Shown here: positions 1 to 12,414 of the stretch, piece after piece | How positions within the stretch are numbered: the stretch's first letter is position 1 | How the letters are laid out: every line of letters begins with the position of its first letter | Assembly: GCF_033958435.1 (NCBI RefSeq) | Contig: NC_134137.1 | Coordinates: forward strand, 60,528,001-60,592,000 | Source of the DNA: Carettochelys insculpta | Lineage: Eukaryota; Chordata; Testudines; Carettochelyidae | DNA length: 64,000 nt | Reading direction: 5' to 3' | Notes under the pieces: generated by a model | Told to the model about the DNA's origin: nothing | Databases searched by the model: none | The model's input: the letters and a program-made list of their open reading frames with translations, nothing else | Made by a program: the position numbers and the translations under genes

Positions 1-329
1 TCCCTGTAATAGATTTTAATGTAGGAAACTTTGAGATGAAAATGTGGCATTTGTGCTATGGTATTAGCCCAGAGCTGTAAGTAACATCCCACGTGAGGCG
101 CAGAGTCCTGGTTGAAATTAAGAGAGACTGTCGATATAATACAATATTGCCACGGGATAATGGTTTCTGACAGCTACATATATCTAGGAAGGCATTTTGA
201 GGAAGATTAAATGTCAAGGCAAAATGCAGACATTTATTATCCAAGCAAAGGACACTGATTCTTGTATAATATTGTGTCACAAAGATCTATTGCAATGATT
301 TGATTTCTGTTGATCTAATTATTGATTTG
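1..329. other. AT-rich intergenic or intronic DNA, nothing recognised
   Basis: No coding exon, RNA gene or repeat end could be supported here. It may lie in an intron of the TMEM272-like gene, whose upstream exons must be outside the window or unrecognised. Confidence 0.4.
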
Positions 330-1003
330 TAGGGTCCTACCAAATTCATGGCCATGAAAAACTCATCCAAGGCCCTTAAATCTGGTCTTTCCTGTGAAAT
401 CTGGCTATTATTGGGGGTGGTGGTATTGCCACCCTTATTTCTGACACTCCCCTTGGAGCTGGGCAGCCAGAGAGTTGTGGTGGCTGGCCAGGCACTCGGT
501 CCAGAAGGTAGCATCATTGTTAAGAGCAGTGAGGAAGTAAGGGTGGCATGGGATAATGAGGCATGGCATGCCACCCTTCTGTGCTGCTGCTGATGGGAGC
601 ATTGCCTTCAGAGCTGGCAGCAACTGCTGATCTCCAGCTGCCCAGCTTTAAAGGCAGCACCATTGCCAGCAGCAACAAAGAAAGGCAGCATGATACGATA
701 TTGCCCCCCTTACTTCTCTGCTGCTGCCAGCAATGGCACTTCTTCAAAGCTGGGTTCCTGCCCAGCAGCTGCCACTCCCTAGCTGCTCTGCTCTGAAGGC
801 CATGTCAAAGTAAGCGTGACAATACTGCGAATTCCTCTCCCTCCCCCCGGCCTGGCCATCTTTTGAGTTAGGATCCCCATGGTTACAACACAGTGAAATT
901 TAAGATTCCAATATCACAAACAATAAAATTCAAGATTTTTTTCAATGCTGTGTCTGTGAAATTTACCAAAACGGACAGTGAATTTGGTGGGATTCCGCTG
1001 ATG
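330..1003. mobile_element. hAT-like non-autonomous DNA transposon
   Basis: The left end (about 330-352, reading GTAGGGTCCTACCAAATTCA) has its imperfect reverse complement at the right end (about 983-1003, reading TGAATTTGGTGGGATTCCGC). Inside are repeated 'gtgaaatctggt' style blocks and a low-complexity CT/GC-rich core, typical of old non-autonomous elements. No transposase is visible. I could not find a clear 8-bp target duplication, so the hAT assignment is by resemblance of the termini only. Confidence 0.45.
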
Positions 1004-1769
1004 TGCATCCAATCATGTGGCCCTAGTTAAAGAGAAGATTGCTAGATATTTTCTAAAGTTAAAAAATCTGTAACCATGCAAATAATATTGCAGACTAACA
1101 GTCATAAAAATACCTCACCAATATTTCCGAACAATAGAAATTTGAGAGTATTCCAACCACTTGGTTATTTATGTACTTTCACATTTTAACAAGTAGGTCT
1201 TAAATATTGTCATTAAAAATTCCAAAAATCAAAGCTCAGGATGGAATGACTCTTTAGAGCAGCATTCATCTCCTTGGGCAGGCAGGATAGCTCCTGACAG
1301 CACATTTCCTGTGAATTGTCTCGACTGCAGTTGAGCTATGGAGCGAAGGAAGTTCTTCCAAAGACTGAAGCTCTTGGCTCACAGGCTGCTGAGAAGCTGG
1401 ACATAGGAACTGTCGGGAAAGAGTTTGTTTGAGGCCAGCTCTATATTTAAATACCCTTCACAAAAAATGAACAGTGCTGTAAACACATGCATCTGGCTCA
1501 CATAAGTAACCCCATGATCTTGATTATTTTACCTTTATTCGGTTTCTTCCTTTCCCTGCCTTTTTGTATACTCATTATCCTCATTTATGTCCTGTCTGAC
1601 ACAAAGCCCATTTAATGCAGTCCCACTCCCCTTAGTGTTGATTGGATCAGCAGCTTATGTATGAGCACAACACTGCACTTACTGCATTTTTACCATTTTT
1701 TTGTAAAGCATAAACTGCCATTTTGGCCACAAAAGGCAATAAACAATATTATATATTTTTTGTATTCAG
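1004..1769. other. Probable intron of the TMEM272-like gene, nothing else seen
   Basis: AT-rich sequence with no supported feature apart from the polypyrimidine-like tract and AG just before the exon at 1770. Confidence 0.4.
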
Positions 1770-1852
1770 GAATGAAGTTTTTGGAAGACTGCCCACTTCA
1801 ACCATTAATTCCATTATATCTGCTGGTGGGTGGTGTTGTCGGCAGTTTAAAG
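1770..1852 (+). CDS. TMEM272: TMEM272-like protein, penultimate coding exon
   Basis: The exon is 83 bp, bounded by AG at 1768-1769 and GT at 1853-1854. The first two bases complete a codon started in an upstream exon that I could not find. It then reads MKFLEDCPLQPLIPLYLLVG followed by GVVGSLK and ends in phase 0, which matches the phase-0 start of the exon at 2694. The D-C-P-x-Q-P-x-I-P-x-Y-L-x-V-G pattern is the family signature of the second membrane segment of TMEM272-like proteins. Family recognition is from memory of the pattern, not from a search. Confidence 0.8.
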
Positions 1853-2351
1853 GTATTGTGCATTGTATATGAAAAATGTTGTATGTGCCAAGACTTTGCC
1901 ATTAGAAAGTACATTTTGAGTGAACTGTGTTCAGACATGATACTTAAGAATTTACAATAAATTGTTATGGTTAATTGAGAGTTAATGTCAATGCAACTGA
2001 ATGTTATCACAGGGTAATAATGCCTTGCTGCAACACAAAACAGGCATATTTATCCACAAAGCAAAAATCATTGATTCTGTGGAAACATTCTGCTACAACG
2101 ATCCGATGTCTTTTATCAAATGATAGATCTAGAATGAACAAATGGATGTTAACACAGGAAAATAACAACCTCTCACTATACAGTGCCATGACTGACCTGT
2201 TGGTGCATTCAGGACAACGCAGTGATTGTGTTTCTCAGTCAGTCAGAGAACAGCTGAGTCATAAAAAGGACACTGGCTGCTGGTTGGCTGGATTTTATTG
2301 ATCAGTGAGGACAGGTGAACCAGGTCACAATCTCAGTTTTGAGGAGTAAAG

Positions 2352-2553
2352 AGACTTTGAAGTAGCACAGGCACTTCAAAGTGCCTGCGGCTACAGCATG
2401 CCGGCACTTTGAAGTTTGACGCTTTGAAGTTGCCGTGGGGGAAAATTAGCTTAATGAAGTGCTGCATATTCACCGCAGCACTTCGTTAGTAATCTCCTGT
2501 GGCCCTGATTACCATGCCCCCTTCGAAGTTGGGGGCAAGTGTAGACACAGTCT
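2352..2553. mobile_element. Partial palindromic MITE (GTGTAGACAC-ended family)
   Basis: The right end, AAGTGTAGACACAGTCTG near 2537-2553, matches the right termini of the MITEs at 8487-9156 and 18640-18876. The interior has the same cttcgaagt / cactttgaag blocks in both orientations. The left terminus is missing or too diverged to place, so the start is approximate. Confidence 0.5.
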
Positions 2554-2693
2554 GTGTGTTTTAATTTTGCTAGGTGACCATTCAGAGCAGCTCCTCAGAG
2601 GTGCTGAGCATCTTCTGCATTTGCTGGACCCCATAAGACGTGAGGGTCACAGTGACTCTGTTTGTTCATTTTCTTTTTCTCTACAACATACAG

Positions 2694-3056
2694 GTGACAC
2701 TTTTGCTCTATGACTCCACCAGGATGAGGCAACTGCTTTCTAAATCTGTCGTGATTGATGACGACGACGATGACGAATATCCATGGCGGCAGAATGCTCA
2801 CAAATACTACATCCACCTTACACTCAGCCTCTTCCTTTTTATCTGGTTCATACTTGGGAACTATTGGGTGTTTTCTGTCTACCTGCCAAATTTCATTCCA
2901 CCTTTCCACCAGCCCCAGGATTACTGTGATAAAACCTTGTACATTTTTGCAGTTGGAGTTCTTATCATTAGCCATACTGTGCTGTTTTTGCTTATCTTTT
3001 GTAGCTTCTGTATATATTGTTTTTCTAGGCGAAGATATGCTGCAGAAGAGGATTAA
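2694..3056 (+). CDS. TMEM272: TMEM272-like protein, last coding exon and stop
   Basis: AG at 2692-2693 precedes the exon, which opens in phase 0 with VTLLLYDSTRMRQLLSKSVV and stops at TAA 3054-3056. After a run of six aspartates (2757-2774) come PWRQNAHKYYIHL, a hydrophobic segment (about LTLSLFLFIWFILGNYWVF), a short loop with the conserved PxxxPPFHQPQDYC and CDKTLY motifs, and a second hydrophobic segment ending in a basic SRRR tail. This is the usual C-terminal half of the small four-helix TMEM272 family, whose molecular function is not established as far as I know. The gene is in tandem with DHRS12, about 12 kb upstream. The assignment rests on family pattern plus gene order. Confidence 0.85.
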   Translation: MTLLLYDSTRMRQLLSKSVVIDDDDDDEYPWRQNAHKYYIHLTLSLFLFIWFILGNYWVFSVYLPNFIPPFHQPQDYCDKTLYIFAVGVLIISHTVLFLLIFCSFCIYCFSRRRYAAEED

Positions 3057-3066
3057 AAGCCATAGA

Positions 3067-3148
3067 AATAAAGCAGCTGTTAGGTAAAGGGTGCCCAATG
3101 AGAAACAAAAGGCAATAATTTACCAATGTTTATGTGTGTGTGTGTGTA
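3067..3148 (+). terminator. TMEM272: Poly(A) signal and GT-rich downstream element of the TMEM272-like gene
   Basis: A canonical AATAAA lies at 3067-3072, only 10 nt after the stop codon. A (TG)n tract at about 3127-3146 could serve as the GU-rich downstream element. If this site is used, the 3' UTR is under about 80 nt. Confidence 0.55.
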
Positions 3149-3479
3149 TGAAAAAAAACAGCCAACTATACTGAGGAAGTTGTGCAAGCCAGTGTCATCT
3201 GGCTCTCTTAATATAAAACAGCCTTGTAATATAAAATTGCAGCTATAGCCAGCAAGCTGCTCTCCTGCTAACTTTTACATTTGTTTTGTTCGGGGGTTTA
3301 TATGAAGTGTTAAAATCTGCACTTGAGTACTGTAGACAGCAAACTTCTCTCAAACCTTATTCTTAGACCTTTTAGGATTCTGTTTCAGCATTTTCCTCTC
3401 AATCTGCATTGGTAGGGGTATGCAGTCTATCACTATGGTGTCTGAGAACCTCAATACCCATTCACCTTTTGAGGATGTT

Positions 3480-3625
3480 TCATTGTGCATATTTTACCGA
3501 TGGGGAACTGAGTCACAGAGAGATTCAGTGATGTTGCCAGGGCCATACAGGAAGTCTGTGGCAAGAACTGAACCCAGATCTCTTGAGTATCAGTCCAGCA
3601 CCACAACCACAAGATCATCTTTGCC
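3480..3625 (-). repeat. MIR SINE remnant, reverse orientation
   Basis: The segment reads as the reverse complement of the MIR core: 'ttttaccgatggggaactgag', 'cacagagagattcagtgatgttgcc', 'aactgaacccagatctc'. These correspond to the Pol III B-box side and core of MIR-type elements of amniotes. The copy is heavily diverged and there is no target duplication to see. Confidence 0.6.
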
Positions 3626-3699
3626 TTCTGGGAAAAAAAGGGAAAGCAAAATCCATACGGCACAACTTTCCTTTCACTTTTTGTACAATATAACTTAAC

Positions 3700-6600
3700 A
3701 ACGCTAAGGTCTCACAAAGACTGCTTTAAAGCCCTCGCTGAAGTGCATAGGGAATTTGACTATTTTAGTATTTTCAGTATGTGACAAAATTATGTGGGGC
3801 ATGATACCAGTATTACAGATAAATGTGTTTATTTTGGCAGTGCATTGACTGTGATTTCAGGGGGTCCTTTTGGTTTGTTCCCCTTAATGACGTACATGTG
3901 TAAATCTATACTTAGAGGATGGATGCGATGAAAGCAGCTTTTAAGGCAGCAGAAGGATCTGCTTTAGAAGCACAAGCATCCATGCAGGAAATTGTTTTGT
4001 GGCGTGTAATGAAATTAACTTATTACTGGTCCTGGTAGGTGCTGTTGTTCTGTTGATTAATGCATGTGAAGTGCTCTTTCTGCTTTTGCTCTCATGCAGC
4101 TACCTTAGGTGATCAAAGCAGAATACTCCCTCTGCTTAGATTCGACACCTGTGCTCAAATATGCAGGCATTCAACAGCACCAAGATAACATGCATATTGG
4201 ATTTTTTAAAACTTAAAGGCTGTGCAACCAATAATCTCCCCCTGTATTACCTACAAATAATAATACATCTCTGTAAGGGAGATGTTTGTAAATTAACCTC
4301 TCTTTGCTGTTCACTCTTTGAAAATACCCATCACTTAATCTGACCCTTTTGCCCATTCTTTTGTAGGATCCAGGCTGAACTTTCCTTAAAGTTTTAGGCA
4401 ACAGTTCTGCCTTCACCTTCAGCCAGGCACACACAACTCCTGATCAAGTCAGTGGCAGTTGCAAATGCATCTTGGGGCATAGTTGGGTCCTTATAACTCA
4501 GGCTATGGCACAAAGCAGTGCATGTTAGAAGATGATCACAAACCATTCCACAGAGTTTGACTTTAAATAGGAGGTGGGGGACAAGAGGTGCAATGGTCTA
4601 AGAAGTGGCAGGGTGGTGAGCTATTACTGAGGCTGCTCTCTGCCTGCTGGTGTGGCTTGTTCCATCAAGTCAGAGCTAAATTGGGATCTAGTGTAAAATT
4701 CCCCAGCCCTTGAACAGCCACTCCGTACTCTGAGTGGCTGTGCTCAGGCATCCAGGGAATAGGGACATCTAGCAGTGCTGGCAGCACTTTCTCAGAGGAT
4801 GCATGGCTATGTGGGGAGAGGTGGGGACCTGGAATCCCTTCCCCTACGCCATATGCCCAAGAGAGTGCCAGCGCTGCGCTTTTCCAGAAGCATACCAGGA
4901 CTTGCTTCTTTGCACAGTCTCTCTGAAGCCCTTTTACATTGCCTAGGCATCATTCTTGCCACTGATGGCATGCCAGAATTGTCTCCCACCCACCCAAATG
5001 CTCCACTGCGCATAAGATTGACCCTGGGATGCTAGTACAGATCCCAGATGCGTCCCACAAAACTCAGCTCATCCCATCTGAATAATTCCATTTTACACGT
5101 ATTGCATTTTTCATGCATAAAGATCCCCACGGTGCTTTTCAAATTTTACATCAGCAGGAATCCCTTCAGCCACGGCTGACATGCAGCCCCTCTGAGTGAC
5201 ACACAGCAGCTGCTAATCAGCGCACAACCTTACACACAATCTAATGACACAAAGTGAAGAAAAAATATCACATGGTCACTGCATCAGGAATTTTAAATGG
5301 CAGAAGGTAGCTACCCAAACTACATTCATTAGACAGAAGAGTCCAGCACAAACACTTTCCAGCCTTTTGTGAAAGTTCCTAGGATTTTTAATGGGCACAA
5401 ATCACTGAGTCTCATTCAAAAGACAGCAGGACTGGTTCTCAATTGTCTTTCACTTTGGGAATGATTCTTTAGTAGCCAGAACCTTTTGTAGTCATTTACA
5501 CCTTTTCACAGTGACTATAACGTGCTCCCAGATCAGACTGGCAGGTTTTTACTCTCAGTGCAGGTGCTGCAGGGCAAGTGTGAACATTGTTCTCATTAGA
5601 TGAGACTTCTGATTTGACTGCATGTGATGGCAAGGCACGCACATAAGAATCTCCAAGGCCTTGCTAGGGCACTAGTCCAGTTCTGACTTAAATTTAAACA
5701 TGCACAATCACCAACACCCCTGCCAGTCAAGTACTAGCAAGGCCTAACCCTGCTTAGTTTATAACAGCTGTCAAGATGGCAACACAAAGCTGAATCACTG
5801 AAGTTACAAAATATACTTTCTGTTAACATTTTGAATATTTGCTAATTTTAGGGATAAAATTACAGTAGTTTGAAAATCAGCCATGTCCTTCCTTATTTGT
5901 AATTTCTTCCTGAAATTAAACAAAAAACTATTAAGCTAATTCTTTTGAGCCAGCCAATATTATGACTGTGCTAGAGGAAATCAGTTGCAATTGTGCTTCG
6001 TCAATCATCTTCTCTTCTTGAGAAATAAATGTCTGTTTGTAGCGTTTGAAGGAAAAATATCCATGATTTCCATGTGCTTGATAGCTTGTATGAAGTTCGT
6101 ATTCGTAGTTGTGTGTGTCATGGAAATACACACACGACATACATGTCGTAAATTACATTTATCATATACTTTTGACCACCTCATCTTTACTCTGCCCACC
6201 TTTGTGGGCAGTACCCCTAGCATTCCAGTGCCCTGTGCAGCAGCTTCAAACAGCAATAAAACAATTTGTCAGATGTTTCCTTGTTTCCCTCCCAAATGTG
6301 GAAGCCCATGTCCCCTGCACCTCTACTGTTTCTAAGAAGAGGCAAATAATGGACAGAATTCTATCCTTTAGCAGATTTGAGGTCTGGCATTATGTTACCC
6401 CTGTAAGGTTAGAAACAGGAGCTTTATGCTATAGAAAAAGGATGATAGGAGATTTCCTGTTCCTGTGCAACACACAGCATTTGGTCCAAGTCTTAAAGGT
6501 CTTAAGATACCAGACTTAAAATCACATTATTACTAGGTGCAGAAAAATTATTTAAGTTATTTTCAGAGCTGACTAAACATATTAATTACCATTTTCCTCT

Positions 6601-8486
6601 TCCCCTAATGTGTGAACAGTTGGATTCATGTTCCAAATGCCTTGGCGTTGCAAGCAGAGGTGAAAATAAGCAGGTGCACCCTTGGTGTGCAGCTCTGGCA
6701 AAAGCTGGCTGGCTGACAAAAGCCTGAGAGGGGAGCCATTTAAAAAGCTGGCAGGGACCCAGCTTGCCATAGGACAGTATCTGTAAAAAAAATTGTTACT
6801 TTCCCCCGTTTTAAGTTACAGATACAAAATTGAACCGATACACTTTTCTAAAATGCATTTTCCATAAAATACTTTTAGCCCTACAGGCACCGATGCAGCT
6901 GTCCCAGGCATGGTGAGGTACCTCTTGTGCCACACCGTGCCATCACATAGGCTCTGAATAAATCACTGCAGCAGGGTGGGCTGCCCCTGTGCCACATCTG
7001 GTAGCAAGCCTCCTGTCTTGGTTCTGCAGACTCAGACTAGAGCTGCAGCTTGCACTAGCATACTAAGGGCAACTGTGTAGGCATTGCGTAGGCTCGAGCC
7101 CATCCCTACCCCTAGTCTTGAGCACCTGAGCTCTGTCAAAAGTCACAGTATATTTACATGCTATTTTTAATACACAAGCATTAACCTGTGGCCCAGGTCA
7201 AAGGAGGCTTGCTCCAGAGTCAATGTAGACATATGCATGGGACTGGGGGGGGGGGTCAGCCGGTATTTTTTTGAGGCAGGCACTGGTTTAAGAACAGGTG
7301 GGAGACTAGTGGATTCCAAGAGGTCAGCGGATTGCCTGGTGGGCACCTGACTCTTTGAAGGAGCTAAGTTGAGCTGCAGCACAAACAAGAAAGCTGGGTC
7401 TCTGACAGGTGGCAGATGGCCAGAAGGTGGACCAGAGAGGAGTTGCTAAGGGCAGGGAGGGTCTCCTCAGGAAAAGCCTTGCGATGGGGAAATACCTGGT
7501 TTAAGTGTTGGATTTAGGGAGAAGTGCTTACCTGGCTTTTACTGAAGATTGTTGGCGCCATGAATACATGAAACCCTGAAAAAAAAGGCCTGAAACACTC
7601 TAGTGTAGCACAGGTTCTTTCCTGCACTGTGGAGACAAGCCAGCAGCATAGAAGAATGGATTATCTCAATAATGTGCCAATATTAATACAAATTTTGGCT
7701 TATGATTCCTGATGTTCGTATTAAGTGGATGTTAGGCATCTATAGTCTTTTGTGGGATTAGCCTCAGCCTCAGGCAACACAGAGTCCTAAATGAGTCCAT
7801 AAGGTGCAAGACAACAGGGAATCAAGGCCTCTGTTCTCCTTTCTACTGAAGTTAGGGAAGCAATGTATTGTTGACCCAACCTTTTATATTAGTGGTGCCT
7901 GTTATGTTAGTGGTGCCTGTTATATTAGTGGTGCACACTGCATAGATCCCATATGTTTTGCACGGATTTCACATTAATAGCTGGTAAATTGTACTAATTT
8001 CAGAATTATACCACACTTTGCAAAAGAGTTGCTTTATTTCTTGTTGGGCTTTTGTTTTTTCTCAAATGTTGGTGGAATAAAACTTTTTAGAAATGGCGTT
8101 GTCTGACTCATAGCCTTGCACTGATTGAATTACAGTAGTTATCTGAAGTAGTTATCTGAAGCTTCTGAACAGAATCTGCAATCCATTTCTTTGCTCATTT
8201 TCACATGAGTGACAGCAGCTGTATAAACTGAGGATTGCATGTTGCTCTACTGGTAGACGTGTGTGTGTGTCCCACTGATGTCAAGAGTAGTTCTATGTGT
8301 ATGTAGGGTTGCATAAGGGTCTACGTAGTAAAAATCAAGCCACAATTTTCAAGCCCAGGGAGTTTTGAAGTTTTGACATCTTCATAATTCATAATGAACT
8401 AGACCAGAATTCTGAGTCAGCCAGTCATTATAACCATTATAGGATCTGATCCAAAGCCCAGTCAAGCCAACGGAAAGACTCTCATT
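3700..8486. other. Intergenic DNA without supported genes
   Basis: Open frames here are short and show no domain, splice-bounded exon or conserved motif. A polyG run lies near 7245-7255 and an 18-bp minisatellite at 7884-7937. I see no other structure that I can support. Confidence 0.5.
7884..7937. repeat. 18-bp tandem repeat, three units
   Basis: The unit TTATATTAGTGGTGCCTG is repeated three times, with one substitution in unit two and a diverged end in unit three. Confidence 0.8.
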
Positions 8487-9156
8487 GGCTACGTCTACAC
8501 GTGAAGCCTACATCGAAGTAGCCTATTTCGATGAATAACGTCTACACGTCCTCCAGGGCTGGCAACGTCGATGTTCAACATCGACGTTGCGCAGCACCAC
8601 ATCGAAATAGGCGCAGCGAGGGAATGTCTACACGCCACAGTAGCACACATCGAAATAAGGGTGCCAGGCACAGCTGCAGACAGGGTCACAGGGCGGACTC
8701 AACAGCCAGCCGCTCCCTTAAAGGGCCCCTCCCAGACACACTTGCACTAAACAGCACAAGATACACAGAGCCGACAACGAGTTGCAGACCCTGTGCATGC
8801 AGCATGAATCCCCCGCTGCAGCAGCAGCAGCCAGAAGCCCTGGGCTAAGGGCTGCTGCACACGGTGACCACGGGCTGGAGAGACAGCGTCTCTCAACCCC
8901 CCAGCTGATGGCTGCCATGGAGGACCCCACAATTTCGACGTTGCGGGACGCGGATCGTCTACACGGTCCCTACTTCGACATTGAACGTTGAAGTAGGGCG
9001 CTATTCCGATCCCCTCATGAGGTTAGCGACTTCGACGTCTCGCCGCCTAACGTCGAAGTTAACTTCGAAATAGCGCCCGACGCGTGTAGCCGCGACGGGC
9101 GCTATTTCGATGTTAGTGCCGCTACTTCGAAGTCGCGTGCACGTGTAGACACAGCT
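8487..9156. mobile_element. 670-bp palindromic MITE, 3-bp TSD (ATT)
   Basis: The left end GGCTACGTCTACACGTGAAG is mirrored by the right end ACGTGTAGACACAGCT. The trinucleotide ATT flanks both sides (8484-8486 and 9157-9159). The outer ~150 bp on each side are inverted copies rich in TTCGA/TCGAA and CpG. The middle (about 8690-8930) is not palindromic and contains a CAG run. There is no transposase. The TSD length suggests PIF/Harbinger mobilisation, which is an inference. Confidence 0.75.
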
Positions 9157-12100
9157 ATTGAGTTCATTTGACTTTGAATGAAGACCATAAAGTGGAAAAC
9201 TAACAACAGCTATGAAACCCAGCAGAATGATCATATTGCTTGGGTCATGAAGTTCTTTTTCTGTCTTGATGACCAGTCTGTATATTTGACAGGTGGGTGA
9301 GGAAGGACAGATGTGTCCCTCCAGCTCCATTACTGACTTGCCCATTCCTCCTCCAGCCACCAGGACTGCCCCATGCCTCCAATACACCCCCCAGATCCAC
9401 AGAGCAACACTGTTGTAGAGGCATCTGGCTCCCTTTTCTGCATGGGAGAAGTAGGACCTGTATGCTGAGAGTTTCCACCACAGGCAGATCAGTGGAAACT
9501 GATTGGTACCTACCTCTGTAGTATATGATAATTTTTGGTGAAAAAAGAAAGATCGGGTGGAGAGGAACTCAGCTAACTCAAGTAAATATCAGTACAGAAC
9601 AATACTCTTGAGGGGAAAGTACTAATTACCAGTATAACCAGGGCTTATTTTGTGATGGTATGTGCTGATATGGAGTACTGGCACCTCCACAGCTCCAGGT
9701 GCAGGATCCCTGGACCTGGGAGCCTGTTGGGGCAAAGATCTGGTTGGCCAGGGAAACTCTGGCAGCCCCAGGGCTGGGAGCCGACTGTGGCGCAGAGCCC
9801 TGCTGGGAGTTCCAGCCCTGGGACCTGGCCAGGGGTAGGGGAATCACAGAAGCCTCCAGGCTGGGAGCCCAATGGGACATGGAGCCTCACCGGCAGTTCC
9901 AGCCATAGGTGGAGGCAGGGAAGCTGGCTGCATATTAATTCCTCTTTTCTTACAAAAAAAGGACTGAATGTGACAATATAACATATGCTTGAGTCGATGC
10001 CTAGAAATTAAAATATTGAGCTTTTATAGCCTAAAATGTATTTTTCTAAGATGAAAATCAACTACTCAGTGCAAAGATTATTCTTTATGAAGGATAGTTT
10101 CTACCAGGGGTCAGCAACCTTTCTGAGGCAGAGTGCCAAAATTTGATCTTTGGACTTCTATATATGGTTCACATGCTGGTGATAGTTTTAAAAATCACCG
10201 ATAGTCCTACTTACAACAGCTTCATTAATAAATACATTAAGATGCTTAGCTTTACCATTTAGGTGGTGGTTGGCAGCATTAACTGGTCTGTTGTTAATCC
10301 ACAAGTGGCGTGGGTTTGAGCAAGCTCCCAGCTTCATGGGAGAGTAGGGGCAGGGCTGAGCTCCTGCCTTGCATGGTGATGAAAATTGGATCACGTGCCA
10401 CTCTTGGCATGCTTGCTGGGGACTGCTGACCTCTGCTTTACATTGTATAAAGGTGCACACAAAATGTATGCATAATTAGGAGATGGGTTTACAAAAAGAT
10501 TTCCACTCTTCCTGCTGCACGAGTAGGGGTTCGACCCTACTTGCACAGAAGTAGCAAAAATCCCCCTTCAGTCAGAGGGGGACTGAGTCTTAGCAGGCAC
10601 TCTCATTGTGAGGGAGCACCTGACCTTGAAAGATGATCTGGGCCCTCAGTCCCCATAGAGGCCAATAGGAGATGAAGGCCCTCAAAATCTCACTGGATAC
10701 AATCCGTATTTCCAATGAAGAAATGTAACAAAAGCCTATTCTAAGAAACATGTGGCTTGATTGTCACTTACTATGACAGAAATTTCTTGGAAGATTAGCT
10801 TATCACAAATTGACTTGTTTCTAGTATCAGCTGGAATGACTGAAAGAAAGAGAGGAGGCTGTCATAGGAGGAGCTGACAGCATCCTACCACATGAATTCC
10901 TAATGAAAAAAGAGTCTTTGTTCTGGGGAAATTCTGGCTATTCACTGGAGAGGCAACGATGCTGACAGTCACCCCTGACAGATTTATTATTCCCTTGGAC
11001 GTATAAGCCCTAAACAAAGAAAATGTGCTGCTGTTCAAAACATACCATGTGTTCAAGATTTTGACCTCTCCCCCAGTTCTAGCGGTTTGGCCTAGGCCTC
11101 TCTTCCTGCACTGTCATAAGCTGTTCAGACTTATTCACAAATCTCCGTGGCTTGAACATGCCTTTTCTACCCATGTGCCAGATTCTCTGCCTCCATTCTT
11201 GTAAACAGAAGTGGTGTCTCTCCTCTCTTCCCGCTCCCCACACCTAGTTGCCGACGGACTTCCACTGAACCCATTGAGCTCAAGACTAGTTACTTAGGGA
11301 TGGATTTTCAAGTGCTCAGCCCCCGGCAGCCCCCACTGTAACACTGAATCCCAGCCCTCTGGACACTTCTTTTGGAATTCACATTTCTCATATGGATGCT
11401 GAGCTTGTTTGACAATTTAGTCGATAGAGCCTGCTCTGACTCCCATTGAAATCAATAGTAAAATTCTGATTAACTTAATCGGGGCAGGAGCATTGTTAAA
11501 TCAATGAATGCAAGGGAAACAGAGCTTCACAAAAGCCGTCAGATCCACTGTGGGAACTGAATAAGGAAGCAGGTTTTGTACTTTAAACTGAGGCTTTAGC
11601 CTCTCCAAAAATGATAGTAAAAGAGCTTGCAGTTACTTTGGGGCTGCTCTTAAAGGTCTTTTATTAAATACAATTTCATTTCAGCTCTACTGTGTCTCTC
11701 TATATTAAATCCCTACCCTCAGGAGATGGCACAAAACATGCTGAAAGCTGCCGTAGCATAGTCATTTCTATGGTATTCCACATTTTAAAAATTCCCTTTG
11801 TGCTAACAGACCTTTAAAACATTGCTTAAAAATTTCTGCTCAAAATGTGAAAGGCACTTTGATAGGGTAGCTCTAGATCCATCCTTCCTCCTCCTGAAGC
11901 ATTCCCCATGCATGAGACACCCCCACCTCGGCCCCCCGTACATTATAGTACTCCAGTACCACTACCAAGGCACTTAGCCCATCTTCCCAGTGCTCCTACT
12001 GGGAAGTTGGGGAAGTCCCTGTGACCCGATCCCATTCCCCAACAAAAGCGCAGGGCATGGCAGGAGAATGCAGGCAAAGCGGAGGGGATGGGTCCCCCAC

Positions 12101-12409
12101 TTCTTCTGGTTCAGGGCCCCTGATTGTTCTGCTCTGAGGCCCCATACAAGTTTAATCTGCCTGTGGTAGTGGGGAAGGAGCCTAGGAGGAAGGCTTAGAG
12201 GACCCCAAGATCTCAGAGTGGTGAGATTTTTCTTCCCCAGTTCCTCTTCTCTCCTCTTGGTGTCTTGGGGGTAGGTAAAGGCTTTGGGAAAGTCTTGTGC
12301 TGTGGGGAACAAAAATTCAAAAAGCACATTTTACATAATTGGCTGGGACCCTGGGCCTGGCCCTATTGGCCCAATGGCTAATCCACCACTAATCATCTCC
12401 TCTTTCAGT
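9157..12409. other. Intergenic DNA, mostly unassigned
   Basis: Apart from the hAT-like element at 10105-10435, and a GC-rich stretch at about 9640-9930 that looks repetitive (starting 'ccagggcttattttgtg'), no gene or bounded repeat could be supported. Confidence 0.4.
10105..10435. mobile_element. hAT-type MITE, weak TSD
   Basis: The left terminus CAGGGGTCAGCAACCTTTCT is matched by the inverted right terminus GGGGACTGCTGACCTCTG. CAGGGGT...GCAACC ends are typical of amniote hAT non-autonomous elements. The flanking octamers match only partly, so the 8-bp duplication is not proven. Confidence 0.5.
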
Positions 12410-12414
12410 CTTCC

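Noticed and set aside
3127..3148. (TG)n microsatellite as a finding in itself
   Set aside because: Short and common; noted only as a possible downstream poly(A) element.
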